Origin: Fragilariopsis cylindrus CCMP1102
Lineage: Eukaryota; Bacillariophyta; Bacillariophyceae; Bacillariales; Bacillariaceae
Length of the DNA: 64,000 nt
Assembly: GCA_900095095.1 (NCBI GenBank)
Contig: FMBT01000363.1
Span: 157,787-221,786 of the forward strand
Reading direction: 5' to 3'
In this document: piece after piece, positions 33,050 through 45,171 of the stretch
How positions within the stretch are numbered: the stretch's first letter is position 1
Layout of the letters: each line of letters opens with the position of its first letter
Notes under the pieces: model-generated
Databases searched by the model: none
What the model was told of the DNA's origin: nothing
Seen by the model: the letters and a program-made list of their open reading frames with translations, nothing else
Translations under genes and position numbers: made by a program

Positions 33050-33869
33050 CACACATTTTAGGGATTTCAAATGTATGTGTACACACAACAAAATATCTCA
33101 TTTGAAAGTGTTTCAAACAACAACACCAAATGGGCCGGATGCACTAGCATTCACATAGTGTACTAGAACATTTTGTTAGCCTCCCACAAGTTTTTGTTCC
33201 TGTGGTTGCAGAAAAAAAATCCGTTTTGCTAATGTGGTAGGCACACAAATAACTAGATTTTTGATCAAAATGAACCACAAAATATCTCATTTGATAGTGT
33301 TGCAAACAACAACACCTGATGGGTTGGGTACACTACCATCTGTATAGTGTACTAGAACATTGTGTTTGCCTCCTACAACTTTTTTGTTCATGTGGTTGCG
33401 GAATAAAATTCGTTTTGCTAATGTGGTAGGCACACAAAATAATAATTTTCGATCAGAAATGAACCATTAAATGTCTCATATAAAAGGGTTGCAGAAGACA
33501 ACACCTGCCAGGTCAGGTACACAAACATTCTCATAGTGTACTAGAACATTGTATTTGCCTCCTACAACTTTTTTGTTCCTTTAGTTGCGGAATAAAATTC
33601 GTTTTGCTATTGTTGCACACACACAAATAACAAGATTTTTGGTCAAAATGAACCACAAAATATCTCATTTGAAAGGGTTGCAGAGGACAACATCAGATGA
33701 GTCAGGCGCAAGAACATCAACATAGTGTACTAGAACTTTTTGTTTGCCTCCTACATCTATTCTATTCCTGCGCTTGAGAAATAAGGTTCATTTCGCTTTT
33801 GTGGCAGGCACACAAAAAACATCTCATTTGAAAGGATTGCAGACAACAATACCAGATGGGTTGGGTGCA
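33050..33869. repeat. ~189-bp tandem satellite array, left part
   Basis: About four diverged units with period near 189 bp, recognised by TAGTGTACTAGAAC at 33156, 33344, 33534 and 33723. Each is followed by a GCCTCCYACAACTTTTTTGT-like block and later by ACCACAAAATATCTCATTTG. The array resumes at 34987 after an inserted retroelement. Confidence 0.82.
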
Positions 33870-34679
33870 CTAACGGGTGTTTTCATCTTCTCTGGTTTGT
33901 GCTAGGACTGCATTTGCTAGTTCCGTTCTCTTCATGATGGCTGGATCTGTTTTGTTCATCTGGATTTCTTTGCTGAAGTGCTTCCTCATGTCTTCCCATG
34001 TTGTCAATGTTCCTCGGTTCCATTCCCTACATGCATCTTTTAAATTGATGTTCTTCTCAAATGTGGCGTATGCATTCCTCATTACTTCTGCATCTGTTAC
34101 AGTTTCTCTTAATCCAGTTAGTAGCTCTCTTGCTTCATTGATTGCTTTGTAGTAGTGTTGGACAATACGATCTGGATCATAATCTACTTTGAGTAGTTCT
34201 CCTGCATGTAGGATTTTGCGGTCTTTGTCGACTGTTAGGATAAAGTTCATCCACATGTGTTGGTACACCTCATGTGGTGAAACTCCGAGTAATAATCCAT
34301 CTGTTTCTAATTCGATAAATAAATCCTCATCAAAGCATGCTTGGATTGCTTTGTTGGTATTGCGCTTGTGTTCCTCGTATTCTTCGTAGAGTTTGAGCGT
34401 TTGTTTGTGCGCTGCATTGAGGATGTTGGTGTCTCCAATGTATGGACCTGGGTCAATCGGCACTGGTACTTGTGCTGTGATTCCCCTTTTTAGTATCCAC
34501 TGTGCTTGCGTGCACATTATCCATGACCATCCGTGATCTTTTGCTTCCGCGATATTGCATTTGTAGCTGGTCTGTACCTTTGCCATTTGTTTTTGGAACG
34601 TTATTAACTGTCCTGTTGTTGGTATTCCTACTACTCGGTCTACACCTGAGTAGTTGTATTCAATTTCGACTTTTGTCAT
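33870..34679 (-). pseudogene. Copia-like gag, 3'-truncated
   Basis: 269 codons from a clear ATG at 34679. The text is typical of gag capsid proteins of diatom copia-like elements (DHGWSWIMCTQAQW; WMNFILTVDKDRKIL; HYYKAINEARELL; EWNRGTLTTWEDMRKHF). The reading frame continues up to the element/satellite junction, where the stop TAG is contributed by, or lies at, the flanking satellite sequence (minus-strand reading of CACTAAC). No zinc knuckle remains. It is a fragment rather than a host gene. Confidence 0.82.
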
Positions 34680-34741
34680 GGTTGTTATTGCCTTTGACGT
34701 CGTGGTCTAGTTTCGTGTCCTGCGACAATATTGTTTAGAAC

Positions 34742-34986
34742 TGTTGAGATTCTAGTTTAGATAAGAGATTGGTTGAGTTATTAAGGTTGTTCTAAACGAT
34801 TTATGAGTTCTATCTTAGGCTGAGACGCTGTCCTTGAGACGCTGTTGTAATGCTTGTGTTGCTTGTATTAGTGATAGGCATTTGTCGTTTGAACTAGTGG
34901 TTGACTGGCTTGTGTTACTGTTTGAATTGGTGCGCGATAGTAACGGTATTTGTGGTCTGTCCGTCGTGCGTGTTAAGATTTCAACA
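34742..34986 (-). repeat. LTR of the truncated copia-like element
   Basis: 245 bp, TG...CA ends, clearly the same family as the solo LTR at 9060-9275 (shared GGTTGTTCTAAACGATTTAT and GGTCTGTCCGTCGTGCGTGT). It differs from that copy by internal insertions near 34825-34915. Confidence 0.85.
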
Positions 34987-35180
34987 ATAGTGTACCAGAA
35001 CATTATGTGTGCCTCCCACTCCTTCTATCTTCCTATGGTTGTGGAATTAAATTCATTATGCTGTTATTGCAGGCACCTAAACAACATGATTTTGGATAAG
35101 AAATAATGACCAACAAAACATCTCATTTGAAACAGTTACAGAGGACAACACCAATCGTGTACTAGAACATAGTGTTTCCC
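34987..35180. repeat. Satellite array, right part
   Basis: The sequence resumes with ATAGTGTACCAGAACAT and runs through AAACATCTCATTTGAAAC to another TGTACTAGAACATAGTG, i.e. one further ~189-bp unit after the inserted element. Confidence 0.75.
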
Positions 35181-35445
35181 TCCTACCATTCCTGATGGTT
35201 CATCATCACTTGACTAGAGTAATTCTGATTGGTATCATTTTTATCTCACAAATTCTCCAGTGGAGTTTGGTTATTGGAATATTAAACAACTTTGAATATT
35301 AAGATGAATAACTTCTCCTTATGTTCTAGAACTAGCATGGTGCACCAAAATACTACCCAGTCATCATTCTCATACCCATAGGGGATGAACCAAGGGTTGT
35401 GATTCCTCATACTTCCCTTATTCTTGCCTCCAAAACACAAACATG
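35175..35445. repeat. Dispersed repeat, copy 2 (first copy 8465-8700)
   Basis: Same orientation and order of blocks as copy 1 (GGTTCATCATCACTTGACTA, TCTCACAAATTCTCCAGTGG, GGGATGAACCAAGGG), with an extra ~50 bp A/T-rich insertion in the middle. Confidence 0.8.
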
Positions 35446-38400
35446 TGTATAGTTGAAAATATTATATTGATTCTTGCATATAGTGTGTAGTGTGCTGGAG
35501 TTTTGTCTTAGTGTTGCTGTTGGTATGTTGGGGCATTGTGGAGGATTTTTTGTATTTTGTTAGTATTATCCATCTCTCTCTGTCTCCCCCCCCCTACCTC
35601 TGTGTGGTGCATATTTGTAGAATAACAACACTCCCGCCCCACATACTAACCTCTCCCAAATTGTGTATGCTACAGCAGAAGTTATTGTTGGCACCTTTTA
35701 CTACTAGTACCTATATTTTGCCTTCTTGTACACCCAATTTGAAAGCCCCCCCCCCCCCCCCCTCCTTGCTAGTTGTCAATCCAGTTAGTTATTGTAAGAT
35801 TCTTTTAATACTAGCTTGCAATGCAATGGGGTATAGAGAAATAAATGATAGTTGGGCATTTGATTCATTGAGTGTGAACATACCATTCTTTATATTGCTT
35901 ACAATCCGATGCTATAGCTATATTGTTTGTCTTCCTTTTTTTGATTCATGCTATGCACTTGCTATTGTTCCATGATATGTATGCATACATTCTGTTTGCT
36001 GTGCCGCACCCTACCATTGACGCCTTGTTTATGTGTATCCTGACAAAGTTGGGTGTGCCATGCGCATCTATGTGATAATTTTTCTTCTCCTTAGCTCATA
36101 AACTGTTTGTGTTCTTCTTCTATTTATACTGATTTCCCCCCCTCAATTTTTAAGCAATCAGATAATGTCATTCAATGAATGTAACAGCTGTGAAGAGGTA
36201 ACAAAAAACAACACAAGCATTGTTGCAAGCATGATATGATGCTTGTATCTTAGGGGATTTTCTTTGTCTATGGAAGGTCACCAGGAGCACTCTAGAACTA
36301 GGTGCCTGTTTTCCTACCTACCACCATCCACATTAGATTTGCTTCATAACAAACATTTACTACAGGATTTACAAGTAGAATAAAGGAAATCTTACTACCA
36401 TGTAATTGCACGGCTGTTACTGAATTTTTGATACAAGACATGGTAGGCTAAATTTCTAAGAGACAAGCAGAGAAAGGACAGAAAGATCTAGTTAAAATCA
36501 ATCCTTGTTGCGCACTTGAATTTCTTCCAGATCCTACACTCAGAATACATTATGCATTCAGAGGTAGAAACTAACCAAAAGAGCATATTATTATCATTCA
36601 GAAACATTAGACAAGATCAATGCACTCATTATAATAGTTGATTTTATGAGAAGCGTGGCACTCTGTGATTTTTTCAGTTTGTGACTGATGTATACTGACT
36701 ATTATTTCTTAGTTAGGACTGGTTACTTACTTACTTACTTACTTACCTATTTATTTATCTACTTACATTGATAGAGAAACATGTAGGAAATTTTGTCTTG
36801 CTAGTTATTGATATTTCCTCTTTCTATTTTCCCACACACAAGTAATAATGTGGCTCTCCTTCCTACCAGCAGCAGTGGATCATCCATGTTATATTGTAGG
36901 TTCTTTTTTTCCTATGTTGTTATCACAAAAAGTAACACACAAGGTGATAGCAAGCAAATTTACCTCATTTATCTATATGTTGACCAGTTTTCTTCTCTAG
37001 AGTTCAACAGTTAATAGAGCAAAGCAAATAGCTCAAGTAGGTAGGTAGTAACAGCACACATAGATCAGTTATGCATCTATTAGACAAAGCTACAAGCAAG
37101 TCAACAATTATACCAAACACATGTACATGTTGTTGCTGCTGTTGTTCTGCATACTTTTTCCTCCAGTTTTCTTCAAGAATAAGAATACTAGTAAATTAAT
37201 TGTACAAACAGCTCAACCACCATACCGCTAGTAGGTTAGCAATGCACAGATAATATACAACATCTGTGTTATTTATTAACAAGGTGCACTTTTAGAAAAA
37301 GATCCTACAAAGGTGGGCTTGCCTTTAGATGTAATGTTGTTGTTGTTGTTGTTGTTGTTGTGATAAAGATGAAAGATATTATGAGTGTAATATTTCTGTT
37401 GTAGTGAAAGAGGTGAAAGATATGAGAGACTACTAAAAGTTAATACATACCACACACACACATTGTACATAACATATTGTTGCCTGCCATTGATTTACCA
37501 TTTATCAAAATAGAATAGAATTGCAGTGTGCGTATAATGTTAGTGGTCCCTCCAAATTATTGTAAATTAATTCCCAAACCCTGTGCTTTTTCACTGACAG
37601 GATTGAAAAACCTTGAAAATCTGACACAAAGCACATAAGCAGCAGAACCACAGTATATTTTACAAGTCAGCCATTGCCCTATTAATATTCTTCTTTTGGC
37701 ATTCTTGCCTTGGTTAAATTGTTTGGGGCAAGTTGTTGCACTAGCAGAAAACTGGTATGCAAAATGACACATTAACTGAGTCCACCGAGTAATTTTATAC
37801 ATCTATCATCTGTACTTTATTTCAAACACAAGAGCATGTTTCGCCACATTCATTTGAGTTCCAGTTTTTTCCTACCTTTAGAAGAGTGTTACAGAAACAA
37901 TTTTATACAACCCAATCAAACAAACAGTAGGTAGGCAAAACACCTGTATTTATTAACACATGGTGTACATTTTTAAGATCCTACAAAGGTGTGCACATAT
38001 ATACCTTTGGATATTGTTGTTTTGCTACAGTTGTTCTAGAGCAAGAGAGAGCAAAAGATACAAGACAAGGTCAAAATAAACAACACATCACATCACATCA
38101 CAATTTGAGAGTCACGCATACAGACATACTGTACTCAACATCACACAACAACAAAATAAAAGTAAAGAAGAGTACACACCTAGCGCGTGGAACAGACTGA
38201 CAGACACGCAGACGAATGATATTATAATTTCTTTTGATCTTCGAAAAAAAATAGCTCGATCCTACATCTCGACAATTTTGTTGAAAGATTTTGGTTTCGC
38301 ACAGGACCTCCCATCACAATTAATCCTTCTCTTCTCTACGCGACACGATTCCCTTTCTAACAGTACCGTAGATACTTATAGAACACTCCTCATAGTAGTG

Positions 38401-39120
38401 TGTCGGAGAAACTAATATATATCGCCATATTTTTCTTACGTGAAAAAACATTCCAACGCACAAAATCTTTTTCTTTTTTGTTTATACCACACGTGAAAAT
38501 AGTGCACATCACACACAGCTAAACTACATACTCACTTGAACAAGTTCACTACGTAACCCGCTAACCACAAAGAATTAAGCAAACTCCAACAATTCAACAA
38601 AATTGTCGATTGCACATACTACTTTAAAATTCAAATTTTGGGTTCTTTGTACGGTAAATGCGTAAAATCTTCTCACTCATTCTATCTTTTCTTCGGATTG
38701 ACTATTAGAAACTTTCCCGCCCTAAAAGAATCATTAAACATACAATCCACGCATACATCATCTAAACATCTCATCTCAAGTATCAGCTCACTTTACTCCG
38801 ACCGAAATATCTGCTATTGCCTGCCTCTCATCTTTATTGCATCACTATCACTATCACTGTCAGCATTCAATTCAATTCAGTTCAATTCAATTCAATTCAA
38901 TTCAAAACTTGATCGCCTTCCCTTACCTTCGAACAGAACAGTTTTTTGTTTGTAAGTAAGTGTTCAATTGAATAGCGAAGAAAAGAATAAAGGTCGCAGT
39001 CCAATCCAACAATTTACGAAACACATGTAAAAGGATATAAAGGAACGAAAGAAAGAAAGAGAAAGAAGAAGAAAGCGGCAGGACTTGAACATCAGGAATC
39101 AGATCACAATCATCACAAAA
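35446..39120. other. Large gene-free stretch
   Basis: About 3.7 kb without a supportable gene. It contains an ~18-base poly-C tract near 35746-35763, a TTAC microsatellite near 36721, a GTT run near 37334, and TTCAA repeats near 38870-38905. Open frames are short and have no protein-like motif. The last ~120 bp are the A-rich leader of the next gene. Confidence 0.55.
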
Positions 39121-39809
39121 ATGAAGAAATCTTGCTATAATCATAACATAACTACATTCTGTTATGTTGTTACTATTTTCTTCCTTTCTATCGGGAGTAG
39201 ACCTTTTTCTGGTATGAATAATGGTAGTAATAATAATGGTAATAGGATGAATGTTGCTTTTGTGAATTGTCAAGACGGTGATGAAGCACCAACACCTGAA
39301 ACACCTCCACCAACACCTGCTACTCCTCCACCTTCTCGTCCACCTACTCCTGCACCTACTCCTGCACCTACTCCTGAAGCTACTCGTGAACCTACAAAAG
39401 AACCTACTCGTGAACCTACTCGTGAACCTACTCGTGAACCTACTCGTGAACCTACAAAAGAACCTACAAAAAAACCTACACAAAGACCTACACAAAAACC
39501 AACAAAAGGCCCTACACAAAGACCTACAAAAAGACCTACACCAAGACCTACACAAAAACCAACAAAAGGTCCAACAAGTAAACCAACTGTAAGTCGTTAG
39601 TTTAGTTTAGTTCAGATCAGTTTAGTTTAGTTCTTGATATTTGATTTGATTTGACTTGAATTGTTTTCTTTTTGTTTATTTATTTATTTATCGAATGACG
39701 ATACGGAATGTGTCATCCTATATTTATTTTATTTTAGAATGAGAGACTCATCCGCTTCTTCTTCTACTTCTACTTCTACTTCTACTTCTACTTCTACTTC
39801 TACTACTAC

Positions 39810-39841
<32 letters not shown>

Positions 39842-41542
39842 CGTTTATATATCACCACAACACACCACACCACATAATATCATATCATATACAATACAAT
39901 ACAATACAATACACAGGCTAAACCAACAAATAAGCCAACTAACAAGCCAACTATAGGACCATCAAACAAGCCAACGAACAAGCCAACTAACAAGCCAACA
40001 AATAAGCCAACAAATAAACCAACATTGAGGCCAACTAACAAACCAACAGTCAAACCTGATAATACTCCTGGTAAAGATGATAATACTAAAACGACAGCTG
40101 CACCAACATTACGACCAACATTTAAACCATCAAAAGAACCAACAGAACAACCAACATCAGAACCAACAACATTTGCACCAACAGTTTCTGCATTATTTTT
40201 GGAATATTTTGTTGTTGCACCAGGATTAACTAGCCTAGATGCTATTTCAATTCAATTCACAGATGCTGCTTATGAAGTTTTATTTGTTACAGAAGATAAT
40301 GCAATTAGTTTAAATGCCAATAATGATGAAGATACTGAAGATGAAATTAATGTCCGTCATCTTAGTCATCATCATCGTTTTATTCGTCGTAACTTACAAG
40401 GTGGTGATGGTATATCCGTTGATGATCCCCCTTCAGCCGACGATCCAGAAGACCCACCATCAATTGATGGTCCAGAAGACCCACCTTCCGTTGATGATCC
40501 AGAAGACCCACCCTCAGTCGATGGTCCAGAAGATTCACCATCAAATGATGCTACTGATGATAGTACTACTGATGATAGTACTACTGATGATAGTACTACT
40601 GATGATAGTACTACTGATGATAGTACTACTGATGATAGTACTACTGATGATACAACAACACCAGAGGTACCGGCTCCTGAGGTAACACCCGTTATAGCAT
40701 TCGTTCCCGGAACATCCGAATATGATCAGAATGTTGTTAAAATTAAATCATTACCAGTTCCAGCAACATGTACTGCTGAGTATGGTGAAAATATTGAAGA
40801 AGGAAAAAAATGTATACAAGTTTTTATGGAAATTGATTCTGTTGATAATGATTTATCTAACGCTGACTTAAATCAAATTGGTTTTGATATAACATCTACT
40901 GTTGAAAGTGGTGTATTTCAAGATATATTAGTTATTGGTGGATTAGATGTTGTAGTTCTTGTACCACCCCTACCAGCACTTACAACCGCTACACCCACCG
41001 TTGTACCAACAACAATTGAACCAACGTCAGAACCAACGGTTGGTGAACCGACTGCTGGACCAACAATTACATCTGAACCAACTGTTGGACCATCTACTAA
41101 GCCAATTGTTACACCAACTGTTGGACCAACAATTAAAGGAGATCCATGTCCAGATTTAACAGATAATTGTGCAGCATGTGTTTCATCTGCAGAATGTTTG
41201 TGGTGTCGTGGGGAAGATATATGTTTTAATTCCAGTCCAGAAATTGCAGAAGCATCAAGACAAGCATTATTAAGCGATGAAGATGCAGCAGATAGTAATG
41301 ATTTATTTGAAAAAGAAGTTTGTTCTGGTACTGTTACTGGTTCATTACTAGTATGTAATTTACCTCCAGTTGAGGCACCAGTAGTAGTATTTATTGCACC
41401 ATCCGCACCAACTGAGGCACCAGTAACATTTATTGCACAAGACTCTGGAGGATCGTCGTTGTACTTATCAAGTAATAATGTATTAATGAATACTATTGTG
41501 TCTTGTATATGTATGACAATGTTATTACTGTATCGTCACTAA
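39121..41542 (+). CDS. PT-repeat / PSI-like cell-surface protein (2 exons)
   Basis: Exon 1 is 39121-39588 and exon 2 is 39917-41542 (donor GTAAGT, acceptor ACACAG, phase 0); the product is 697 residues. An upstream TTG in frame is not a start. The signal peptide (about residues 1-25, CYVVTIFFLSIG) is followed by a long PT repeat (REPT, KKPT, QRPT, then NKPT) that runs straight across the splice junction. Next come a folded region (LFLEYFVVAPGL...), RRNLQGG, DPPSVDDPED and DDSTT repeats, a second globular region (near 405-485), and a Cys-rich PSI-like module (CPDLTDNCAACVSSAECLWC). The C-terminus is hydrophobic (TIVSCICMTMLLLY), suggesting a GPI or TM anchor. It is probably a wall-associated adhesion or matrix protein. 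Confidence 0.83.
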
Positions 41543-42788
41543 TAAGTACACTGTAAAGGCGCATATACCGTACCGTACCCACCACCACTACCCATGACCC
41601 ATGACCCATGACCCTCTAAACAACATATCTTGGTAGGAACAAAAACAAAATCCATAAACGTGCTGGATTGTAATCAAACAAAACAAACAAGAACAAGAAC
41701 AAAAAAGTCACTCTACATATTATTAACTATCATCGTCCATTCGTTCATTCATTATTTTTTCATGTTCCAACCCAATGCATCCATATTATTACTATCCTAT
41801 TTGTATAAATATATAAATACATTTTCTCAAAAAAGAAGGGAAAGTGTAGTATATAATCCAGTAATTAAAAAAGTAAAATAAAAATAATGAATTATCATTT
41901 AAATTTTCAACCATCCTACTTCTTCTAGTCTTTGCTATACATCTTATTGTACGTCAACTACGTCTCTCTCTATATTTAAGTTATTGGTAAACGAACGAAT
42001 GAAAGAATATCCATCGGATCGAATGTGAATGAACGCTAGCTAAAATGAACGAAGGACATTTGCCCGACGCATAGGCTAGGCGCAATTGAAGATGGAACGA
42101 ATGAATGAATGAATGAATGAATGAATGAATCGATCGATCAAATCAATTCATCGATTCATCAATTCGAAGATTCAATCAATCGGAAATCGAGAGTCGAGGA
42201 GTCGAGTCGAGTCCGATGGAAATAACTTCGTATTATATAATAACTCCGTCAAAAGAAAAACCCCCTATTGACAATATAATGTACAACGTAAGCACTCGAC
42301 AGATGGCGAGTCGTGGGATGACAGTTGCGCTATCAGTACAGTAGCCTTCATTCATTCATTTTCATTCGTGAATGAATAAAATCTTTACTTTTCTTCTCGT
42401 CGCTAGCTGCACAAATACCATATCTTGCTTTTTATTTTTAGTTAGGGCGAACTTCTTCTTCGTACAGTACACAAAGTAAAAAACATAGGACCTATCATGT
42501 GTGTACCGGTATGTATGTGTTCTTCTACGCACAGCACATAGTAACGTGTTCGTAATGCCATCGTATCGAATGAATCTTCGCCAACGACATTGTTAATAAG
42601 CGACACAAATACAGTAATAAGCAATCAAGTTCAGCACAAACTTTTTATAAAAAGGAAGTGGAAATATATATATAGATTCAAATAGAAATATTAAAGAGGC
42701 TTGATTGAGACTCTACCAGAGAAAAGAAAACAGATCAAGTAAGTAAGTCAGTCACCATAATAATTTATTTATCTATTTATATTTTAAT
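41543..42788. promoter_or_regulatory. Intergenic region / promoter of the hydrolase gene
   Basis: No gene is supported. An ATGA microsatellite lies near 42100-42128, followed by ATCGAT/ATTCATCG repeats. TATAAAAA near 42646 is a plausible TATA box ~140 bp before the ATG at 42789. Confidence 0.45.
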
Positions 42789-44998
42789 ATGCCGATTGAA
42801 ACAGCAGTAGCAGTAGCAGTGGATATACCCGAATATTTTATAACCGATAGTAAGGGTATACGAATTCGTAATCCAGAACATATTGCATATATGGAAGCAA
42901 AGTATAGGACTAGTAGTAGTGGTAGTGACAGTAAAGAAGAACCTGTTACAACTGTATTATCCCGTGATCGTGGATTAGTAGATGATGAGAGCGAAGAAGA
43001 TGACGTCGAAGACGATAACGAAGATGACGAAGACGTTGAAACAAAAAAGAAGAGCGAAGTAGTTGAAGTTGAAAATGAAAATGAAGATGAAGGAAAAGAA
43101 GCAATACCAAAAAAGTATTTAAAGGATCCAAATACTGGTACCGTTCTACGTAATCCAGAATATGATCGTTATATGATGGGTTTAAATATAACATCTAATA
43201 GTCACGTATCTTCTTCTTCTTCTTCCGCTGATACTGATAATACTGATGGCAATGATGGTGATGGTGAAGATGATAATAATACAGATAATAATAATTGTAT
43301 TGTTGATTTATCAAAAGATTTTGTTATGCAATCCAATCATTTAATTAATCCAGGATCCAGATTATTAGAAATGGATTTTAAAAAATTTCGTGAAGTTCGA
43401 CGTGTCACTGTTATTGAAAATGGTATAATTGTTGCGGATTATAAACAAAAAGGTGTATCAGCACAAGATACCTATAATTTATTTTCATCGACCAAAGCAA
43501 TCACATCCATGTTAATTGGTATATTAATTAATTTACCACACATTAATCTTAGTGTTACTGATACATTGGAAGAGATATTTCAACAGAATCATAATTATGC
43601 ATGGTCAGGTATACAAAATCAAGAATATAATGTATATTCAAATACTGATGAATACAATTATAAAAAATCAATACGATTAGAAGAAATATTAACAATGACA
43701 TCGGGATTAAAATCAATGATGGGGGGTGTAAAAGGTATAATTAATATGAAACATGTTAGTGTCGCAGATGCACCTGGATCTAATTTACCAAAAAGCTTAG
43801 CGGCACCATCCTACGATGCCAATATAAGAGGAAGATTTCATTATATGGCATCATCTAATATTCTTAGTTATATCATTAAAGAAAAATCGGGTTTAAGTCC
43901 ACGTGAATTTGCTGACAAATATGTTTTTCAATATATTGGTATCAAACATACTGCCATGAAATGGGATACAAATTCTGATGGTATTGAAACATCCTATTCA
44001 CAATTAAAATTAACCACAATACAAATGTGTAAAGTTGCACAATTATATTTACAAAATGGTTATTCTAAATCTAGTAATAATAGTAACAATAATCCAGATC
44101 CATCATCAGACTCAGACTCAGACGACAATGACAATAATAATAAACAACCAATTATAAATTCCAAATGGATACAACAAACACAAGGGAAACATATATTTGG
44201 TAATGCTGGATTTGATCATTGGTATGGATATTTATGGGCATTATATGATAAAAAATATCATAAACAACATACAATTGATCAAGTATGGGTAAGTATTTCA
44301 AATAGTCTTCTATTGTCATTCAACTGTTGTTAATGATGGTAGGAGTTTCAGGTTTGCGATAGTATGGAGTAACCCTCCTAACATTGACATTTTTTATGTT
44401 TGTTGGGGATTTTTCAATTAATATTGATCCATTGTTGTTATGTTTTATAACTTTATAAGGCCCTTCACGAGGTATTGCTAGCTTGCGAAGGATGCCTGGC
44501 TTCTTCAGGGTGATGAGGTCACCCTTTTGATCGTTGTGAGGAACTCTACTTGAGTTCTCTCTAATATTATTTTTGTTTATTTTTATTTGTTTATTATTTT
44601 TGATTTCATTCCAGGTCGCACCTGGATTTAATGGACAAATGATTGCTTTAAGTAAAGAAACAAATCGTGTTGTAGCTGTATCACGATTACCAACACCAAT
44701 GACAAATGATAATTTATTACATTATAAACAATGTATTATCAAATTATTAAGTCCAACACGTAATTATGCACCATTATCTGCAGGACCAGAAAATATACCC
44801 AAAAAATTCATTAAGAAAACTAATCATGCTAGTGGTAAAAGTAAAATGATTCGTAATCCAGAATATGATCGTTTTATGGAAAGTAAAAGAATACATTCCG
44901 ATACATTAGGTGATAATGGTATACAACGACAACAAAGACATGATAATGATCCACAGTATAGTGGACGTAGAAATTCATATACAAATCCATATATTTAA
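42789..44998 (+). CDS. Beta-lactamase-fold serine hydrolase (class C / NylB-like), 2 exons
   Basis: Exons are 42789-44288 and 44615-44998 (GTAAGT donor, CCAG acceptor, phase 0); the product is 627 residues. The catalytic S-x-x-K is S233-S-T-K236 (LFSSTKAITSML). The second motif region FHYMASSNILSYIIKEKSGL includes Tyr352, and VAPGFNGQMIAL in exon 2 is the usual GxxGQ end of this fold. It most resembles 6-aminohexanoate-dimer hydrolase/esterase-type class C proteins rather than true beta-lactamases. The substrate is unknown. The N-terminal 180 residues are acidic and carry two RNPE(H/Y) motifs (IRNPEHIAYM, LRNPEYDRYM); a third (IRNPEYDRFM) follows the hydrolase domain. No signal peptide is visible. 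Confidence 0.84.
44331..44565 (-). pseudogene. Retroelement integrase C-terminal fragment inside an intron
   Basis: On the minus strand, ~75 codons are open and read as the end of a Ty3/gypsy-type integrase: HNDQKGDLITLKKPGILRKL, then the GPY/F-like core PREGPYKVI, NNNGSILIEKSP and VNVRRVTPYYRKPE, ending in TGA. It lies antisense within the hydrolase intron. There is no start or upstream domain, so it is a relic left by insertion and deletion. Confidence 0.72.
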
Positions 44999-45171
44999 TT
45001 TAATAAGCATTCTTTCTATAAAATACCACCACTTACATTCGCTTTCTGATATTATGCGTATCTCACCCGGTCTGGGAACGTACGTACGTACGTACGTACA
45101 CACGAGATCGAGTATTATAATACAGGATCAAGTACTTTATCAAGTGTTTATCAAGGGATTCATTCATTCAT

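Larger units (their letters stand above)
33870..34986 (-). mobile_element. Truncated copia-like LTR retrotransposon (5' LTR plus gag)
   Basis: Reading on the minus strand, an LTR (34986-34742, ends TGTTGAAATC and GAATCTCAACA) is followed by a ~60-base leader and a gag ORF. The element then stops abruptly at the satellite. The 3' part (protease, integrase, RT, 3' LTR) is missing, and no 5-bp duplication pairs the two ends. Confidence 0.82.

Noticed and set aside
35490-35975. 161-codon ORF
   Set aside because: It crosses a poly-C tract, has hydrophobic low-complexity composition typical of T-rich DNA, and no start context or neighbours.
38923-39555. Cys/Arg-rich 210-codon ORF on the minus strand
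   Set aside because: It is the antisense reading of the PT repeat of the gene at 39121; the Cys-Arg-Ser pattern is an artefact of the repeat codons.
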